A stretch of 40,172 nucleotides of DNA from Ruminococcaceae bacterium UBA7212. Its GTDB lineage: Bacteria; Bacillota; Clostridia; Oscillospirales; Acutalibacteraceae. Where the stretch lies: contig DKUE01000034.1 of the NCBI GenBank assembly GCA_002490525.1, positions 1 to 40,172 on the forward strand, given 5' to 3'. This document shows positions 25,519 to 34,121 of this stretch, in pieces. Position numbers and translations under genes: made by a program. Position 1 is the stretch's first letter, and every line of letters begins with the position of its first letter. The notes beneath the pieces were generated by a model. That model made no database searches, was not told the DNA's origin, and was given only the letters and a program-made list of their open reading frames with translations.

Positions 25519-27552
25519 ATGCAGTTGAAATCGGATATAAAATATGTAAAGGGTGTCGGACCGACACGTGCCGAGGCGTTTTATAAGCTTTCGGTGCCGT
25601 CGGTCGGCGCCCTTTTGCGCTATTATCCGCGCGCATATGAAGACTGGAGTCGGATTGTCTCCATTCGGGAAATGCCGGAAAATGAGCCGTGCTGTATTCG
25701 TGCCACGGTTTGTCATGCACCGCAGAAAATTCGGATTCCCGGTGGTATGCTGTTGTTTAAAACCAGCGTGACCGATGGCGCGGGACTTTTGAATTTGACC
25801 TTTTTTAACAACAAATATATCGGCAATCAGCTGAAAGAGGGCGAGGAATATCTCTTTTTCGGCAAGGCGGTACACGGCAAATATGGCACGCGGGAAATGG
25901 CGTCTCCGCTGTTTCAAAAGCCGCAGACCGCACACCGTATCCGTCCGATTTATCCCGCAAGCGGGGCGCTGTCCACAAAAACGATTGAACGGTGTGTGCA
26001 AAATGTGTTGGACGCACTGGAAACGCCGATTGCGGATTTCCTGCCGCAGGAGATTCGGGTGCGCAACGGGCTTTGCGATTTGGATACGGCGATTCGGCAT
26101 ATACACTTTCCGCCCGACGAACGAGCACTTGAAACTGCACGGCGCCGTTTGATTTTCGACGAGCTGCTGCTTTTACAGCTGGGGCTTTTGCAGATGAAGG
26201 GCAAAACCGAAAACCGCCGCACCGATTGTGTGCTCACGGCGGATTACAGCGCAGAGTTTGCCGCGCTGTTGCCGTTTACCATGACAAATGCGCAGCGGCG
26301 TGCCGTGCAGGAGGCAGTCCGCGACATGTGCTCGGGCGAGCCGATGAACCGTCTTTTGCAGGGAGACGTCGGTTCGGGAAAAACAGCGGTTGCGGCGGCG
26401 CTTGTCTATTCGGTGGCGAAAAACGGACTGCAATCCGCCATGATGGCACCGACCGAGGTGCTTGCCGAACAGCATTTCCGCACGTTTCAAGAATTCTTTC
26501 AGGATACGGAATACACTGTGGTTTTGCTGACGGGCTCGATGTCTGCGGCGGAAAAACGCGCCGCCAAGGAAAAGCTCCGAAGCGGTGAAGCGGTACTGGC
26601 GGTCGGTACACATGCGCTGATTCAAAACGATGTGGATTTTTGCCGTCTGGGCTTGTGTATTACGGATGAACAGCATCGCTTCGGCGTAGCACAGCGGGCA
26701 GGACTGACCGAAAAAGGGGACAATCCCCACATTTTGGTGATGTCGGCAACGCCGATTCCGCGTACACTGGGGCTGATTCTCTATGGTGACTTAAATATTT
26801 CGGTGCTTGATGAGCTTCCGCCCGGCCGGCAGGTGATTGAGACGTATCGCGTCGGGACAAGCTATCGGCCGCGCATTTATAGTTTTATTGAAAAGCATCT
26901 TGCAAGAGGCTTGCAGGCATATATTGTCTGTCCCTTGGTCGAGGAAGGGGAAACTGACCTTGCGCCCGCTGAAGAATATTGCGCACAGCTTAAAAACGGC
27001 GTGTTTCATCATCGGCGTGTGGGGCTTCTGCACGGACGCATGAAGCCGAGGGAAAAGGATGCGGTGATGCGCGCTTTCTCTGCGGGGGAAATCGATATTC
27101 TCGTTTCTACCGTGGTTGTAGAGGTCGGCGTAGATGTGCCGAATGCCGCAGTGATGGTTATAGAAAACGCCGAGCGGTTCGGGCTTTCACAGCTGCACCA
27201 GCTGCGCGGCAGAGTCGGTCGGGGCAAGGAAAAATCCACCTGTATTCTGGTCTCCGACGCGCAAAATGAAGAGGCAAAGGCGCGCTTTCAAATCCTTTGC
27301 GAAACAACGGACGGCTTTAAAATCGCCGATGCGGATTTAAAACTGCGCGGACCGGGTGATTTCTTCGGCACGCGTCAGCACGGACTGCCCGCCCTGCGTA
27401 TTTCGGATTTACTACGGGATACGAAGATGCTGGAAACCGTGCAGGCAGAAGCACGTTGGCTTTTAGAGACCGACCCTGCGTTGGACGCCCCCGAATATGC
27501 CGCCCTGCGCCGACAGCTGGCAAAAATGTTTACGGCGGCGAATATCGGGTGA
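25519..27552 (+). CDS. recG: ATP-dependent DNA helicase RecG
   Basis: This superfamily 2 helicase remodels stalled forks and branched DNA. The 677-residue product has an N-terminal wedge (OB) domain with VKGVGPTRAEAFYKL. Walker A is GDVGSGKT (282-289), the DEQH box is at 383-386, then MSATPIPRT. The C-terminal helicase domain has VVVEVGVDVPNAAVMVIENAERFGLSQLHQLRGRVGRG, broken here only by length in the family signature, and the TRG-like end GPGDFFGTRQHGLP. It starts 4 bases after fakA, so it is almost certainly co-transcribed. The same gene order is typical of Firmicutes. Confidence 0.97.
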   Translation: MQLKSDIKYVKGVGPTRAEAFYKLSVPSVGALLRYYPRAYEDWSRIVSIREMPENEPCCIRATVCHAPQKIRIPGGMLLFKTSVTDGAGLLNLTFFNNKYIGNQLKEGEEYLFFGKAVHGKYGTREMASPLFQKPQTAHRIRPIYPASGALSTKTIERCVQNVLDALETPIADFLPQEIRVRNGLCDLDTAIRHIHFPPDERALETARRRLIFDELLLLQLGLLQMKGKTENRRTDCVLTADYSAEFAALLPFTMTNAQRRAVQEAVRDMCSGEPMNRLLQGDVGSGKTAVAAALVYSVAKNGLQSAMMAPTEVLAEQHFRTFQEFFQDTEYTVVLLTGSMSAAEKRAAKEKLRSGEAVLAVGTHALIQNDVDFCRLGLCITDEQHRFGVAQRAGLTEKGDNPHILVMSATPIPRTLGLILYGDLNISVLDELPPGRQVIETYRVGTSYRPRIYSFIEKHLARGLQAYIVCPLVEEGETDLAPAEEYCAQLKNGVFHHRRVGLLHGRMKPREKDAVMRAFSAGEIDILVSTVVVEVGVDVPNAAVMVIENAERFGLSQLHQLRGRVGRGKEKSTCILVSDAQNEEAKARFQILCETTDGFKIADADLKLRGPGDFFGTRQHGLPALRISDLLRDTKMLETVQAEARWLLETDPALDAPEYAALRRQLAKMFTAANIG

Positions 27553-27586
27553 AGCGCGGCAGCGTGCAGATGTTCATATAAACAGC

Positions 27587-27622
27587 AAAACCCCCGAGCT
27601 TACTCGGGGGTCTGTTATTTTT
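27587..27622. terminator. Bidirectional terminator between recG and the convergent zinc-ribbon gene
   Basis: ACCCCCGAG (27590-27598) and CTCGGGGGT (27603-27611) form a perfect 9-bp stem with a 4-base loop. AAAA lies before it and CTGTTATTTTTCTTT after it, suiting termination from both sides. Confidence 0.85.
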
Positions 27623-27645
27623 CTTTATAATTTTGTATCCGACGC

Positions 27646-28440
27646 TTATGCGGTTTGCGCCGCTTCGGCAAGCTGCTGTTCGCGAAGTGCCTTCAGTTCT
27701 ATGGCAACGGCTTCTTCCATATTCGGCTGGGTTGCCTTTTGTTTCTTGAGAGAAAGTCCGACAACAATATCCAATACCAAATCCAAAAGGAACAGCCCGA
27801 TACCTACGAGGTAGAACGGCGAAACCGAACCTGAAAACAACCCGATGGAAAGTGCCGAGGTTGCCGAAGTAAACTGGGAAAGGAACAGTGCGGAAAGCCC
27901 CCAGGTTACAAGACTGATGCAGTTTAAAATGACATTAAACAGCCAGCGCAGATTGATTGCGCCTAAAAGGACGACAAAGAAATTGAGCACGCCCGCAACC
28001 ACGGCAAGCATCGCCATTAAAACGGCAAGAAGAAGGCTTTGGAAAGCACCGCCCAAAATTTCGCCCGACATCAGCGTGAAAACAGAGCCGATATCAAACT
28101 TCAAAAGATAGTTGAGAATAAAGGTTAAAAACGAAATGGATTCCGTACCCTCACGGAACGGGAACGCAAAGGTTGCATTTAACAGCGGCACAACGAGCGC
28201 GATAAGCGGCAGAAGCGTGCAGACCAAACGGACAATGCGTACAGGAGAGCCGACCGTTGCGCTTTTGAAATTGTTCACACGGTAATGCAGACGTGCGAAA
28301 GAGTCCTCCGCTGCGTCAGCGTCCTGCTCCAAGCGATTTTCCCAGTCGTAATTCGGAATGTTTGCGCCGCAGTGCTTGCACTCTGCGCGAAAATCATACC
28401 AATGCAGTTTTTCACCGCATTTCGGACATTTTGCTGCCAT
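27646..28440 (-). CDS. Zinc-ribbon membrane protein, function unknown
   Basis: This 264-residue protein is not assigned to a named family. The N-terminus is a zinc ribbon with Cys5, Cys8, Cys21 and Cys24 (CPKCGEKLHWYDFRAECKHCG). A soluble acidic segment follows, then four or five hydrophobic helices between about 68 and 235. The C-terminus is a charged, Glu/Ala-rich tail. The layout resembles many clostridial zinc-ribbon membrane proteins whose role is unknown. AAAGGATGG precedes the ATG on the minus strand. It begins 51 bases after the arabinofuranosidase stop and may be co-transcribed with it. Confidence 0.75.
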   Translation of the reverse strand: MAAKCPKCGEKLHWYDFRAECKHCGANIPNYDWENRLEQDADAAEDSFARLHYRVNNFKSATVGSPVRIVRLVCTLLPLIALVVPLLNATFAFPFREGTESISFLTFILNYLLKFDIGSVFTLMSGEILGGAFQSLLLAVLMAMLAVVAGVLNFFVVLLGAINLRWLFNVILNCISLVTWGLSALFLSQFTSATSALSIGLFSGSVSPFYLVGIGLFLLDLVLDIVVGLSLKKQKATQPNMEEAVAIELKALREQQLAEAAQTA

Positions 28441-28491
28441 AAAGTATCCATCCTTTCGGGTTTGATTGCGTGAAATTTTTTATGTATCCTT

Positions 28492-29994
28492 TTATTTCTT
28501 GAAGCGAAGCACATTCCACGAAAGCGGGCGCAGATGTGCGGACACGGTTCTGCCGTCCGTTTCGGGCAGTATCGCCGCTTTCGTCGGGTGCACGGGCGCG
28601 GAAATCACGGAATTGGTATCCTTAAGCCCGAAGCCTGCCATTTCAATATGCTCGACAGGCTTTAAGTCTGTGAGGTCAGGCAAATCCATATGCAAAAGGT
28701 AATCCTCGTCAAAGCTGCGGTTAACGGCGAATACGGTCAGCTCGTTTTCGTCATCGGAAAGCACGGCAACGCCGTCCAAATCAGGAACATCCGTAAATTC
28801 CTTAGTATCATGCTTATCACAGCGAATTTCGGAAATCAGCGCTGTGCCGCGGCCGAAATTCGACATGTGCATAAACGGATAAAAAATCGGCTGTTCAAAA
28901 ATGCCGCCGCCGTTTTCGGTCATAATCGGCGCAATTACATTGACCAGCTGGGCCAGGCACGCGACCTTGACTCGGTCCGCATGGCGCAGAAGGACGATCA
29001 TCATGAGCCCAACGAGAAGTGCATCCTCAAAGTTATAAATATCTTCCAGCTGATGGGGTGCGGTACACCAACGCTCAATTTTCTTATCCGCATCAAAGGA
29101 GTGATACCAAACATTCCATTCATCGAAGGAAAGGTTGACATCATGCTTCGAGTGCTTTTTGCCCTTTATGTAATCGCAGACGGAGACCACCGTATGAATG
29201 AAATCATCCATTTCCATGCTTTTGGCAAGGAAGCTCGGGGTGTCATCCGTTTTGTTGTCATAATACTGGTGCAGAGAAACGTAATCCACCTTATCATAGG
29301 CAAGGTCGAGTGTCTGTGCTTCCCAGTCGCCGAAGGTTTTGGTGTGACTGTTGGAACTGCCGCAAAGCACAAGCTCAATTGACGGGTCAACCCAACGCAT
29401 TACCTTCGCGGCTTCTGCGGCGGCGCGGCCGTATTCATAAGCGGTTTTGTGCCCGATTTGCCAGTCACCGTCCATTTCGTTGCCCAAGCACCAAAGCTTG
29501 ATGTTGTGCGGTGCTTCCACACCGTGCTTGCGGCGCAAATCGCTGTAATAGGAGCCGGACGGATGGTTGCAGTACTCGACCAAATTGCGGGCTTCCTCTG
29601 CACCGCGCAAGCCGAGATTGACTGCCATCATACATTCGGCATCCGCTTTTTTACACCATTTCATAAATTCGTTTGTGCCGAATTCGTTGGGCTCGGTGAC
29701 GCCCCAGGCAAGCTCCAGACGTTTCGGACGCGCCGAAACTGGGCCGACGCCGTCCTCCCAGTTATAGCCCGATACGAAGTTGCCGCCGGGATAACGTACA
29801 ATCGGCACATTCAGCTTGCGTACCTCTTCGATGACGTCTTTGCGGAAACCGTCTTCGTCCGCAAGGGGGTGCGACGGCTCATAAATACCGCCGTAAACGG
29901 CTCTGCCGAGATGCTCGATAAACGAGCCGTAAATGCGTTTGTCGATTTTGCCGACCTGAAAGCTTTTGGAAAGGGGTAAAAACGCTTGCTTCAT
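28492..29994 (-). CDS. abfA: Alpha-L-arabinofuranosidase, GH51
   Basis: This retaining glycosidase releases terminal L-arabinofuranose from arabinoxylan- and arabinan-derived oligosaccharides. It has no signal peptide, so it should act in the cytosol on imported oligosaccharides. The 500-residue product has RIYGSFIEHLGRAVYGGIYEP at its N-terminus and NVPIVRYPGGNFVSGYNW. The acid/base Glu is in CLGNEMDG (about 173), the nucleophile Glu in SFDEWNVWY (about 292), and a C-terminal beta domain follows. The ATG at 29994 has GGAG about 11 bases upstream; the GTG at 30006 abuts that site. No transporter or regulator for arabinose is nearby. Confidence 0.92.
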   Translation of the reverse strand: MKQAFLPLSKSFQVGKIDKRIYGSFIEHLGRAVYGGIYEPSHPLADEDGFRKDVIEEVRKLNVPIVRYPGGNFVSGYNWEDGVGPVSARPKRLELAWGVTEPNEFGTNEFMKWCKKADAECMMAVNLGLRGAEEARNLVEYCNHPSGSYYSDLRRKHGVEAPHNIKLWCLGNEMDGDWQIGHKTAYEYGRAAAEAAKVMRWVDPSIELVLCGSSNSHTKTFGDWEAQTLDLAYDKVDYVSLHQYYDNKTDDTPSFLAKSMEMDDFIHTVVSVCDYIKGKKHSKHDVNLSFDEWNVWYHSFDADKKIERWCTAPHQLEDIYNFEDALLVGLMMIVLLRHADRVKVACLAQLVNVIAPIMTENGGGIFEQPIFYPFMHMSNFGRGTALISEIRCDKHDTKEFTDVPDLDGVAVLSDDENELTVFAVNRSFDEDYLLHMDLPDLTDLKPVEHIEMAGFGLKDTNSVISAPVHPTKAAILPETDGRTVSAHLRPLSWNVLRFKK

Positions 29995-30006
29995 AAACTG
30001 TGACAC

Positions 30007-30405
30007 TCCGAGAATTTGATTTTAGTGTAACCGGACGGTGCAAATTGTTGAATTCACTCAGGCTGCGCGCAATCGCCTCTGCAAGTATGCAGAAATTTGT
30101 CATTCTGAGCGTAGCGAAGAATCTCCATCAGAACGAAATAAATGGATTCGCGCGTAAGGACCTCCCGTCCGTCCGTGAATTTTCAGCAGATTTTTGCGGG
30201 CGGGCACGGATTTTCTTTGAAAACGGACACCCTTTTGTCTGCTTCGCATACATTTCCCCTGTTAGGGGAATAACCCGCCTCTGCGTATGTGCGCCATCGT
30301 CTCAACTGTATTATGAGTATTGTAGCATAATTGCATAAAACTTTTCAACGGATTTATGTGATTTTGCTGTAAAAAATCCTGCGGCTTTTTTGGGCGGGTT
30401 GCCGA
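30007..30405. repeat. Intergenic region between the LCP and arabinofuranosidase genes
   Basis: This 399-base region holds a clean GTCATTCT...AGAATCTC hairpin copy (30099-30125) and a TTCCCCT/AGGGGAA hairpin (30254-30270). The latter leads into AGGGGAATAACCCGCC, which recurs inverted at 35693-35720. A minus-strand promoter lies at 30319-30348. The first two elements would lie in the long leader of the arabinofuranosidase mRNA. No gene is supported. A weak hairpin with T-run near 30365-30400 could end the LCP transcript. Confidence 0.65.
30319..30348 (-). promoter_or_regulatory. Minus-strand sigma-A promoter for the arabinofuranosidase gene
   Basis: On the minus strand: TTGAAA, an 18-base spacer and TACAAT, with TGC just before the -10. 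It implies a leader of about 300 bases containing repeat hairpins. Confidence 0.65.
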
Positions 30406-31788
30406 TTATTTTTGCGTTTCGGGTTCTTCGACTGCCGCCTTTTCGAAAACGAAGGATTTTAAAACGGAACGGTTTTTGTCCATATCCGGCAAGAGCACAT
30501 CCTGACTCCGCCGCGTCCCGCTTTTGTATGCATCGGCGGCGGGAATCTGTTGCTGTACAATATCATACTGCAAATACGAAAGTGCATGCAGACCGAGAGA
30601 CAGTATTTCATCTTCCGTAAGGTCGGTGCGAATCAGCGGCATGACCTCGCCGACCATCTCGAACAGTTCGGCAGGCTGTTGCTGTGTTGCTTTTTTTACG
30701 AGTGCTGAAATGACCTTTCTCTGCCGTGCGGTGCGCATGAAATCGCTGTCAAGATATCGAATACGGCTGTACCAAAGCGCTTGCGTGCCCGTGAAATGCT
30801 GCATGCCGCCTGAAAGCTTGTCCGGGAACGCAAAGCCGTCTTCGCGCGACATGTGGTCTTTGCTGTTGATGTATTTGGCTTCTTTTTCGGTGATTTCAAC
30901 ATCCACGCCGCCCAATTTGTCGATGATGGTCGTGAACATCTCAAAGCTGACAAACATGTAATTATCAATGCGGATTTTGAAATTATATTCAAGCGTGTCT
31001 ACCAACAGCTGTGTACCGCCGTGCCGCTGTGCGGCATTCAGCTTATCTTCACGGTAGCCGGGAATTTCCAAATACATATCCCGTAAAAACGAGGTCAGCT
31101 TGATTTGCTTGTTGCGCGTATCAATGGTGACGAGCATCATTGTGTCAGAACGGGTTTTTTCCGCGTCTTCGCCTTCACGTGCATCTACGCCGATAAGCAG
31201 AATATTTTTGAGATAATCCGCATGCTGTAATTCGCTGTCGTTGATGTAGGCATTGCTTTGCAGGGGCGCGTAATCCACTTTGCCGACCATTTTTTTGACA
31301 CTCGAATACCCGTACAGCCCCGCACCGCCGACAAACAGAAGAATCAGCACCAGAACAACGGCAAAAATTTTTAACCCGATATGTTTTTTCTTTTTCGGCG
31401 CACGGCGTGCTCCGCCTTCATCGGGGTCGGTACCCGAATAAATCTCGTCGCCGTTGCGTGCGCGTGTACGTGTGCTTTCCTGCGCACCGTAATTGTATGT
31501 GTAGGGCTTTTTTTCAGGGGCAGTATTTATTTTTGCACGCGGCGGTTCTCGGTTTGGCTGTAAATCCTCGGGAAAGTCCGTGAAAAAGCCCGCATACGGA
31601 TCATCCGTCTGCGGTGCGGCACTGTCCGTTTCATCATCGCGGCCGCTGAACACGTCTTCAAATATATCTGCCTCGGGGCTGTCGCTGTCGCTGTATATAT
31701 CCTCAAAGCTGTCGTCTTCGGGAGACGAACTGAAAATATCCTCAAAATCGTCATCTGAAAAGAGATTTTTACTGTTTTTGTTTTCCAT
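30406..31788 (-). CDS. LytR-CpsA-Psr (LCP) family wall-polymer transferase
   Basis: LCP enzymes transfer lipid-linked anionic polymers onto peptidoglycan outside the membrane. The 460-residue protein has an unusual cytoplasmic N-tail of about 135 residues, strongly acidic. It carries three FED[IV][FY]S repeats at 15-20, 28-33 and 43-48, and ends in a basic APKKKKH stop. One transmembrane helix (137-160) follows, then the LCP domain. The domain shows ILLIGVDARE, KTRSDTMMLVTID, SFLRDMYLEIPG, DKLNAAQRHGG, and WYSRIRYLDSDFMRTARQR, which contain the family Arg/Asp residues. It is monocistronic and divergent from aspS, with its own promoter. Confidence 0.92.
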   Translation of the reverse strand: MENKNSKNLFSDDDFEDIFSSSPEDDSFEDIYSDSDSPEADIFEDVFSGRDDETDSAAPQTDDPYAGFFTDFPEDLQPNREPPRAKINTAPEKKPYTYNYGAQESTRTRARNGDEIYSGTDPDEGGARRAPKKKKHIGLKIFAVVLVLILLFVGGAGLYGYSSVKKMVGKVDYAPLQSNAYINDSELQHADYLKNILLIGVDAREGEDAEKTRSDTMMLVTIDTRNKQIKLTSFLRDMYLEIPGYREDKLNAAQRHGGTQLLVDTLEYNFKIRIDNYMFVSFEMFTTIIDKLGGVDVEITEKEAKYINSKDHMSREDGFAFPDKLSGGMQHFTGTQALWYSRIRYLDSDFMRTARQRKVISALVKKATQQQPAELFEMVGEVMPLIRTDLTEDEILSLGLHALSYLQYDIVQQQIPAADAYKSGTRRSQDVLLPDMDKNRSVLKSFVFEKAAVEEPETQK

Positions 31789-31877
31789 TCCGACACCTCC
31801 GTCCTCATTTTACACGAAAGGTGCACAGAACACAATGTTTTTTTCAAAAATAGAGTAGAAATTCATACAACTATATG

Positions 31878-31907
31878 ATATAATCCTTAATTGTATAATT
31901 ATGTCAA
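31878..31907 (-). promoter_or_regulatory. Minus-strand promoter for the LCP gene
   Basis: On the minus strand: a perfect TTGACA, an 18-base spacer and TTATAT. Its elements overlap the divergent aspS promoter. Confidence 0.65.
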
Positions 31908-31919
31908 GTCATTTATATT
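31891..31919 (+). promoter_or_regulatory. Probable promoter for aspS
   Basis: TTGTAT, a 17-base spacer and TATATT. It is interleaved with the LCP promoter on the other strand. The -35 match is moderate. Confidence 0.5.
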
Positions 31920-31970
31920 ATAAACGGAAAACGATTTGGCAAATCTCAGTAAAGGAATGTACGGAGAACT

Positions 31971-33725
31971 ATGGCTTACAGAACCCATACCTGTAATGAA
32001 TTGACTTTAAACGACCTCGGCAAAACCGTCTCTTTGGCGGGCTGGGTCGATACCATCCGCGACCACGGCGGCGTGGCGTTTGTAGATTTGCGTGACCAAT
32101 ACGGTGTGACGCAGGTCGTTGTGCACGACGATGCACTTCTTAAGGGCATACACAAGGAATGTGTGGTATCCGTCACGGGCGAGGTCGTGAAGCGCGACGC
32201 CGAAACCGTGAACCCGAAAATTCCGACGGGGGAATTGGAAGTGACGGTGACGGACGTTCGGGTGCTCGGCGCGTGTGAAAATGCATTGCCGTTTGATGTG
32301 AGTGAATCCACCGACACGCGTGAGGATGTCAGACTCACCTACCGATTCCTCGACCTGCGCAACAAAAAGATGCACGACAACATCCTGTTCCGTTCGCAGG
32401 TGGTCAGCTTCCTGCGGAAAAAGATGGAATCCCTCGGGTTCCCCGAAATCAATACGCCGATACTCACCTGCTCCTCGCCCGAGGGCGCGCGCGACTATAT
32501 CATTCCCTCCCGCAAGCACGAGGGCAAATTTTACGCGCTCCCCCAAGCACCGCAGCAGTTTAAACAGCTGCTGATGGTATCGGGCTTTGATAAATATTTC
32601 CAAATTGCGCCCTGTTTCCGCGATGAGGATGCGCGTGCAGACCGTTCCCCCGGCGAATTCTATCAGCTGGACTTTGAAATGGCGTTCGCCACGCAGGAAG
32701 ATGTGTTCGCGGTAGCCGAGGAAGTGCTGTATGATACCTTCCAAGCCTTCGGCGGCGGCAAGGCAGTTTCTCCCGCACCGTTCAGACGGATTCCGTTTGA
32801 AGAGGCGATGCTCAAATACGGTACAGACAAACCCGATTTGCGCAATCCGTTGGAAATTACCGATTTGACGGATTTCTTCCGCGATGTGGAGTTTAAGCCG
32901 TTCCAAGGCAAGCCCGTGCGCGGCATTGTTGCACCCGGCTGCGGCAAGATGAGCAAATCCTTTTTTGAAAAAATGCTCGAATATGCGACCTCTATCGGCA
33001 TGAAGGGACTTGGCTACCTGACCGTTTTAGAGGACGGTTCATTTAAAGGTCCGATTGCCAAATTCCTTTCAGACGAAAAGAAAGCAACGCTCACAAGCGA
33101 CCTTGCTTTAAAAACGGACGATACCCTGTTCTTCATTTGTGATGCCCCGAAGGTGGTCAATCTTTTGGCGGGTCAAATCCGTACCGCGCTCGGCGAACGC
33201 ATGAACATTATCGACAAAGACCGCTTCGACATGTGCTTTATTACCGATTTCCCGATGTACGAAAAGAATGACGAGGGGAAACTCGACTTTACGCACAACC
33301 CGTTCTCTATGCCGCAGGGTGAGATGGACGCGCTCTTAAACCAAGACCCGCTGACGATTAAAGCTTATCAGTATGATATTGTGTGCAACGGCGTAGAGCT
33401 CTCCTCGGGTGCGGTGCGCAATCATAGACCTGACGTGATGGTGAAGGCGTTTGAGTTGGCGGGCTATTCCGCTGAGGAAGTCGAAAAGCGTTTCGGTGCA
33501 CTGTTCCGCGCCTTCCATTACGGCGCGCCGCCGCATGCAGGCATGGCGCCCGGTGTGGACCGTATGATTATGCTTTTGAAGGATGAAGAAAATATTCGTG
33601 AGGTCATCGCATTCCCGATGAATTCCAATGCACAGGATATGCTTTTGGGCGCACCGAATACGGTTTCCGAACAGCAGCTCCGCGAGGTGCATATCAAACT
33701 GCGCCGCCCCGTGCCGGAGAAGTAA
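31971..33725 (+). CDS. aspS: Aspartate--tRNA ligase, possibly non-discriminating (Asp/Asn)
   Basis: This bacterial-type class II synthetase has 584 residues. An N-terminal OB anticodon-binding domain opens with GWVDTIRDHGGVAFVDLRDQ. The catalytic core contains SPEGARDYIIPSR, motif 2 FRDEDARADRSPGEFYQLD and motif 3 with GVDRMIMLL, and the bacterial GAD insertion lies between. His32 in RDHGG corresponds to the histidine found in non-discriminating bacterial AspRSs, where E. coli has leucine in RDLGS. Since gatCAB is in the same window, Asn-tRNA may be made by transamidation. No strong Shine-Dalgarno is visible apart from AAAGGAATG upstream. Confidence 0.95.
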   Translation: MAYRTHTCNELTLNDLGKTVSLAGWVDTIRDHGGVAFVDLRDQYGVTQVVVHDDALLKGIHKECVVSVTGEVVKRDAETVNPKIPTGELEVTVTDVRVLGACENALPFDVSESTDTREDVRLTYRFLDLRNKKMHDNILFRSQVVSFLRKKMESLGFPEINTPILTCSSPEGARDYIIPSRKHEGKFYALPQAPQQFKQLLMVSGFDKYFQIAPCFRDEDARADRSPGEFYQLDFEMAFATQEDVFAVAEEVLYDTFQAFGGGKAVSPAPFRRIPFEEAMLKYGTDKPDLRNPLEITDLTDFFRDVEFKPFQGKPVRGIVAPGCGKMSKSFFEKMLEYATSIGMKGLGYLTVLEDGSFKGPIAKFLSDEKKATLTSDLALKTDDTLFFICDAPKVVNLLAGQIRTALGERMNIIDKDRFDMCFITDFPMYEKNDEGKLDFTHNPFSMPQGEMDALLNQDPLTIKAYQYDIVCNGVELSSGAVRNHRPDVMVKAFELAGYSAEEVEKRFGALFRAFHYGAPPHAGMAPGVDRMIMLLKDEENIREVIAFPMNSNAQDMLLGAPNTVSEQQLREVHIKLRRPVPEK

Positions 33726-33948
33726 AATCAGAAGCTCTGTAAGTGCTTCCTTTAAGAAGAGAGCGCTTGCCCCGGGCAAAAGACGCGGAACATTTTCTGT
33801 TACATTTATGAAGGATAAATCCTACCCCACCCGCAAGCCCACCTGCAAAATTACGATTACAGCTAAAACGGATGTTGTTTTGTGACAGTGTGTGTAAAAG
33901 ACCGCAAACCGATTTTAAGCACCGTCGCAGGGGGGCGGCGTTATCGCG
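33726..33948. other. Spacer downstream of aspS
   Basis: An AAGTGCT/AGCGCTT hairpin (33741-33768) follows aspS but lacks a U-run. A 25-codon ORF at about 33808-33885 (MKDKSYPTRKPTCK...) has no good ribosome-binding site. I see no known repeat family here. The full spacer to purB is 396 bases. Confidence 0.4.
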
Positions 33949-34092
33949 GTGTTTAAAAGATTTGTAAATCAGGAAATCAGCGAAAATATTCGGAAACGCG
34001 GTTTCTTGACCGATTCATCCGAAATCAAACGGAATTCGCAAATGCGCGGCAATAAACGCGTTAAAAAATATGCACGGAAAAAACACGAATAG
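33949..34092 (+). CDS. Small, highly basic ORF upstream of purB
   Basis: This putative 47-codon ORF starts with GTG under AGGGGGGCGG and ends 29 bases before purB. The predicted peptide begins VFKRFVNQEISENIRKRG and ends NKRVKKYARKKHE. About one third of its residues are Lys or Arg, and it has no membrane segment. I do not recognise the family. It could be a small nucleic-acid- or ribosome-binding protein or simply chance coding. Confidence 0.4.
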   Translation: MFKRFVNQEISENIRKRGFLTDSSEIKRNSQMRGNKRVKKYARKKHE

Positions 34093-34121
34093 ATGAAAAG
34101 CCTACGGAGGTAGTTATAAAT

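Noticed and set aside
31789..31970. Possible T-box upstream of aspS
   Set aside because: The spacer is short and contains only divergent promoter elements, with no T-box consensus.
32007..32906. A 299-codon minus-strand open frame
   Set aside because: It lies wholly inside aspS in another frame, has no ribosome-binding site and no recognisable domain.
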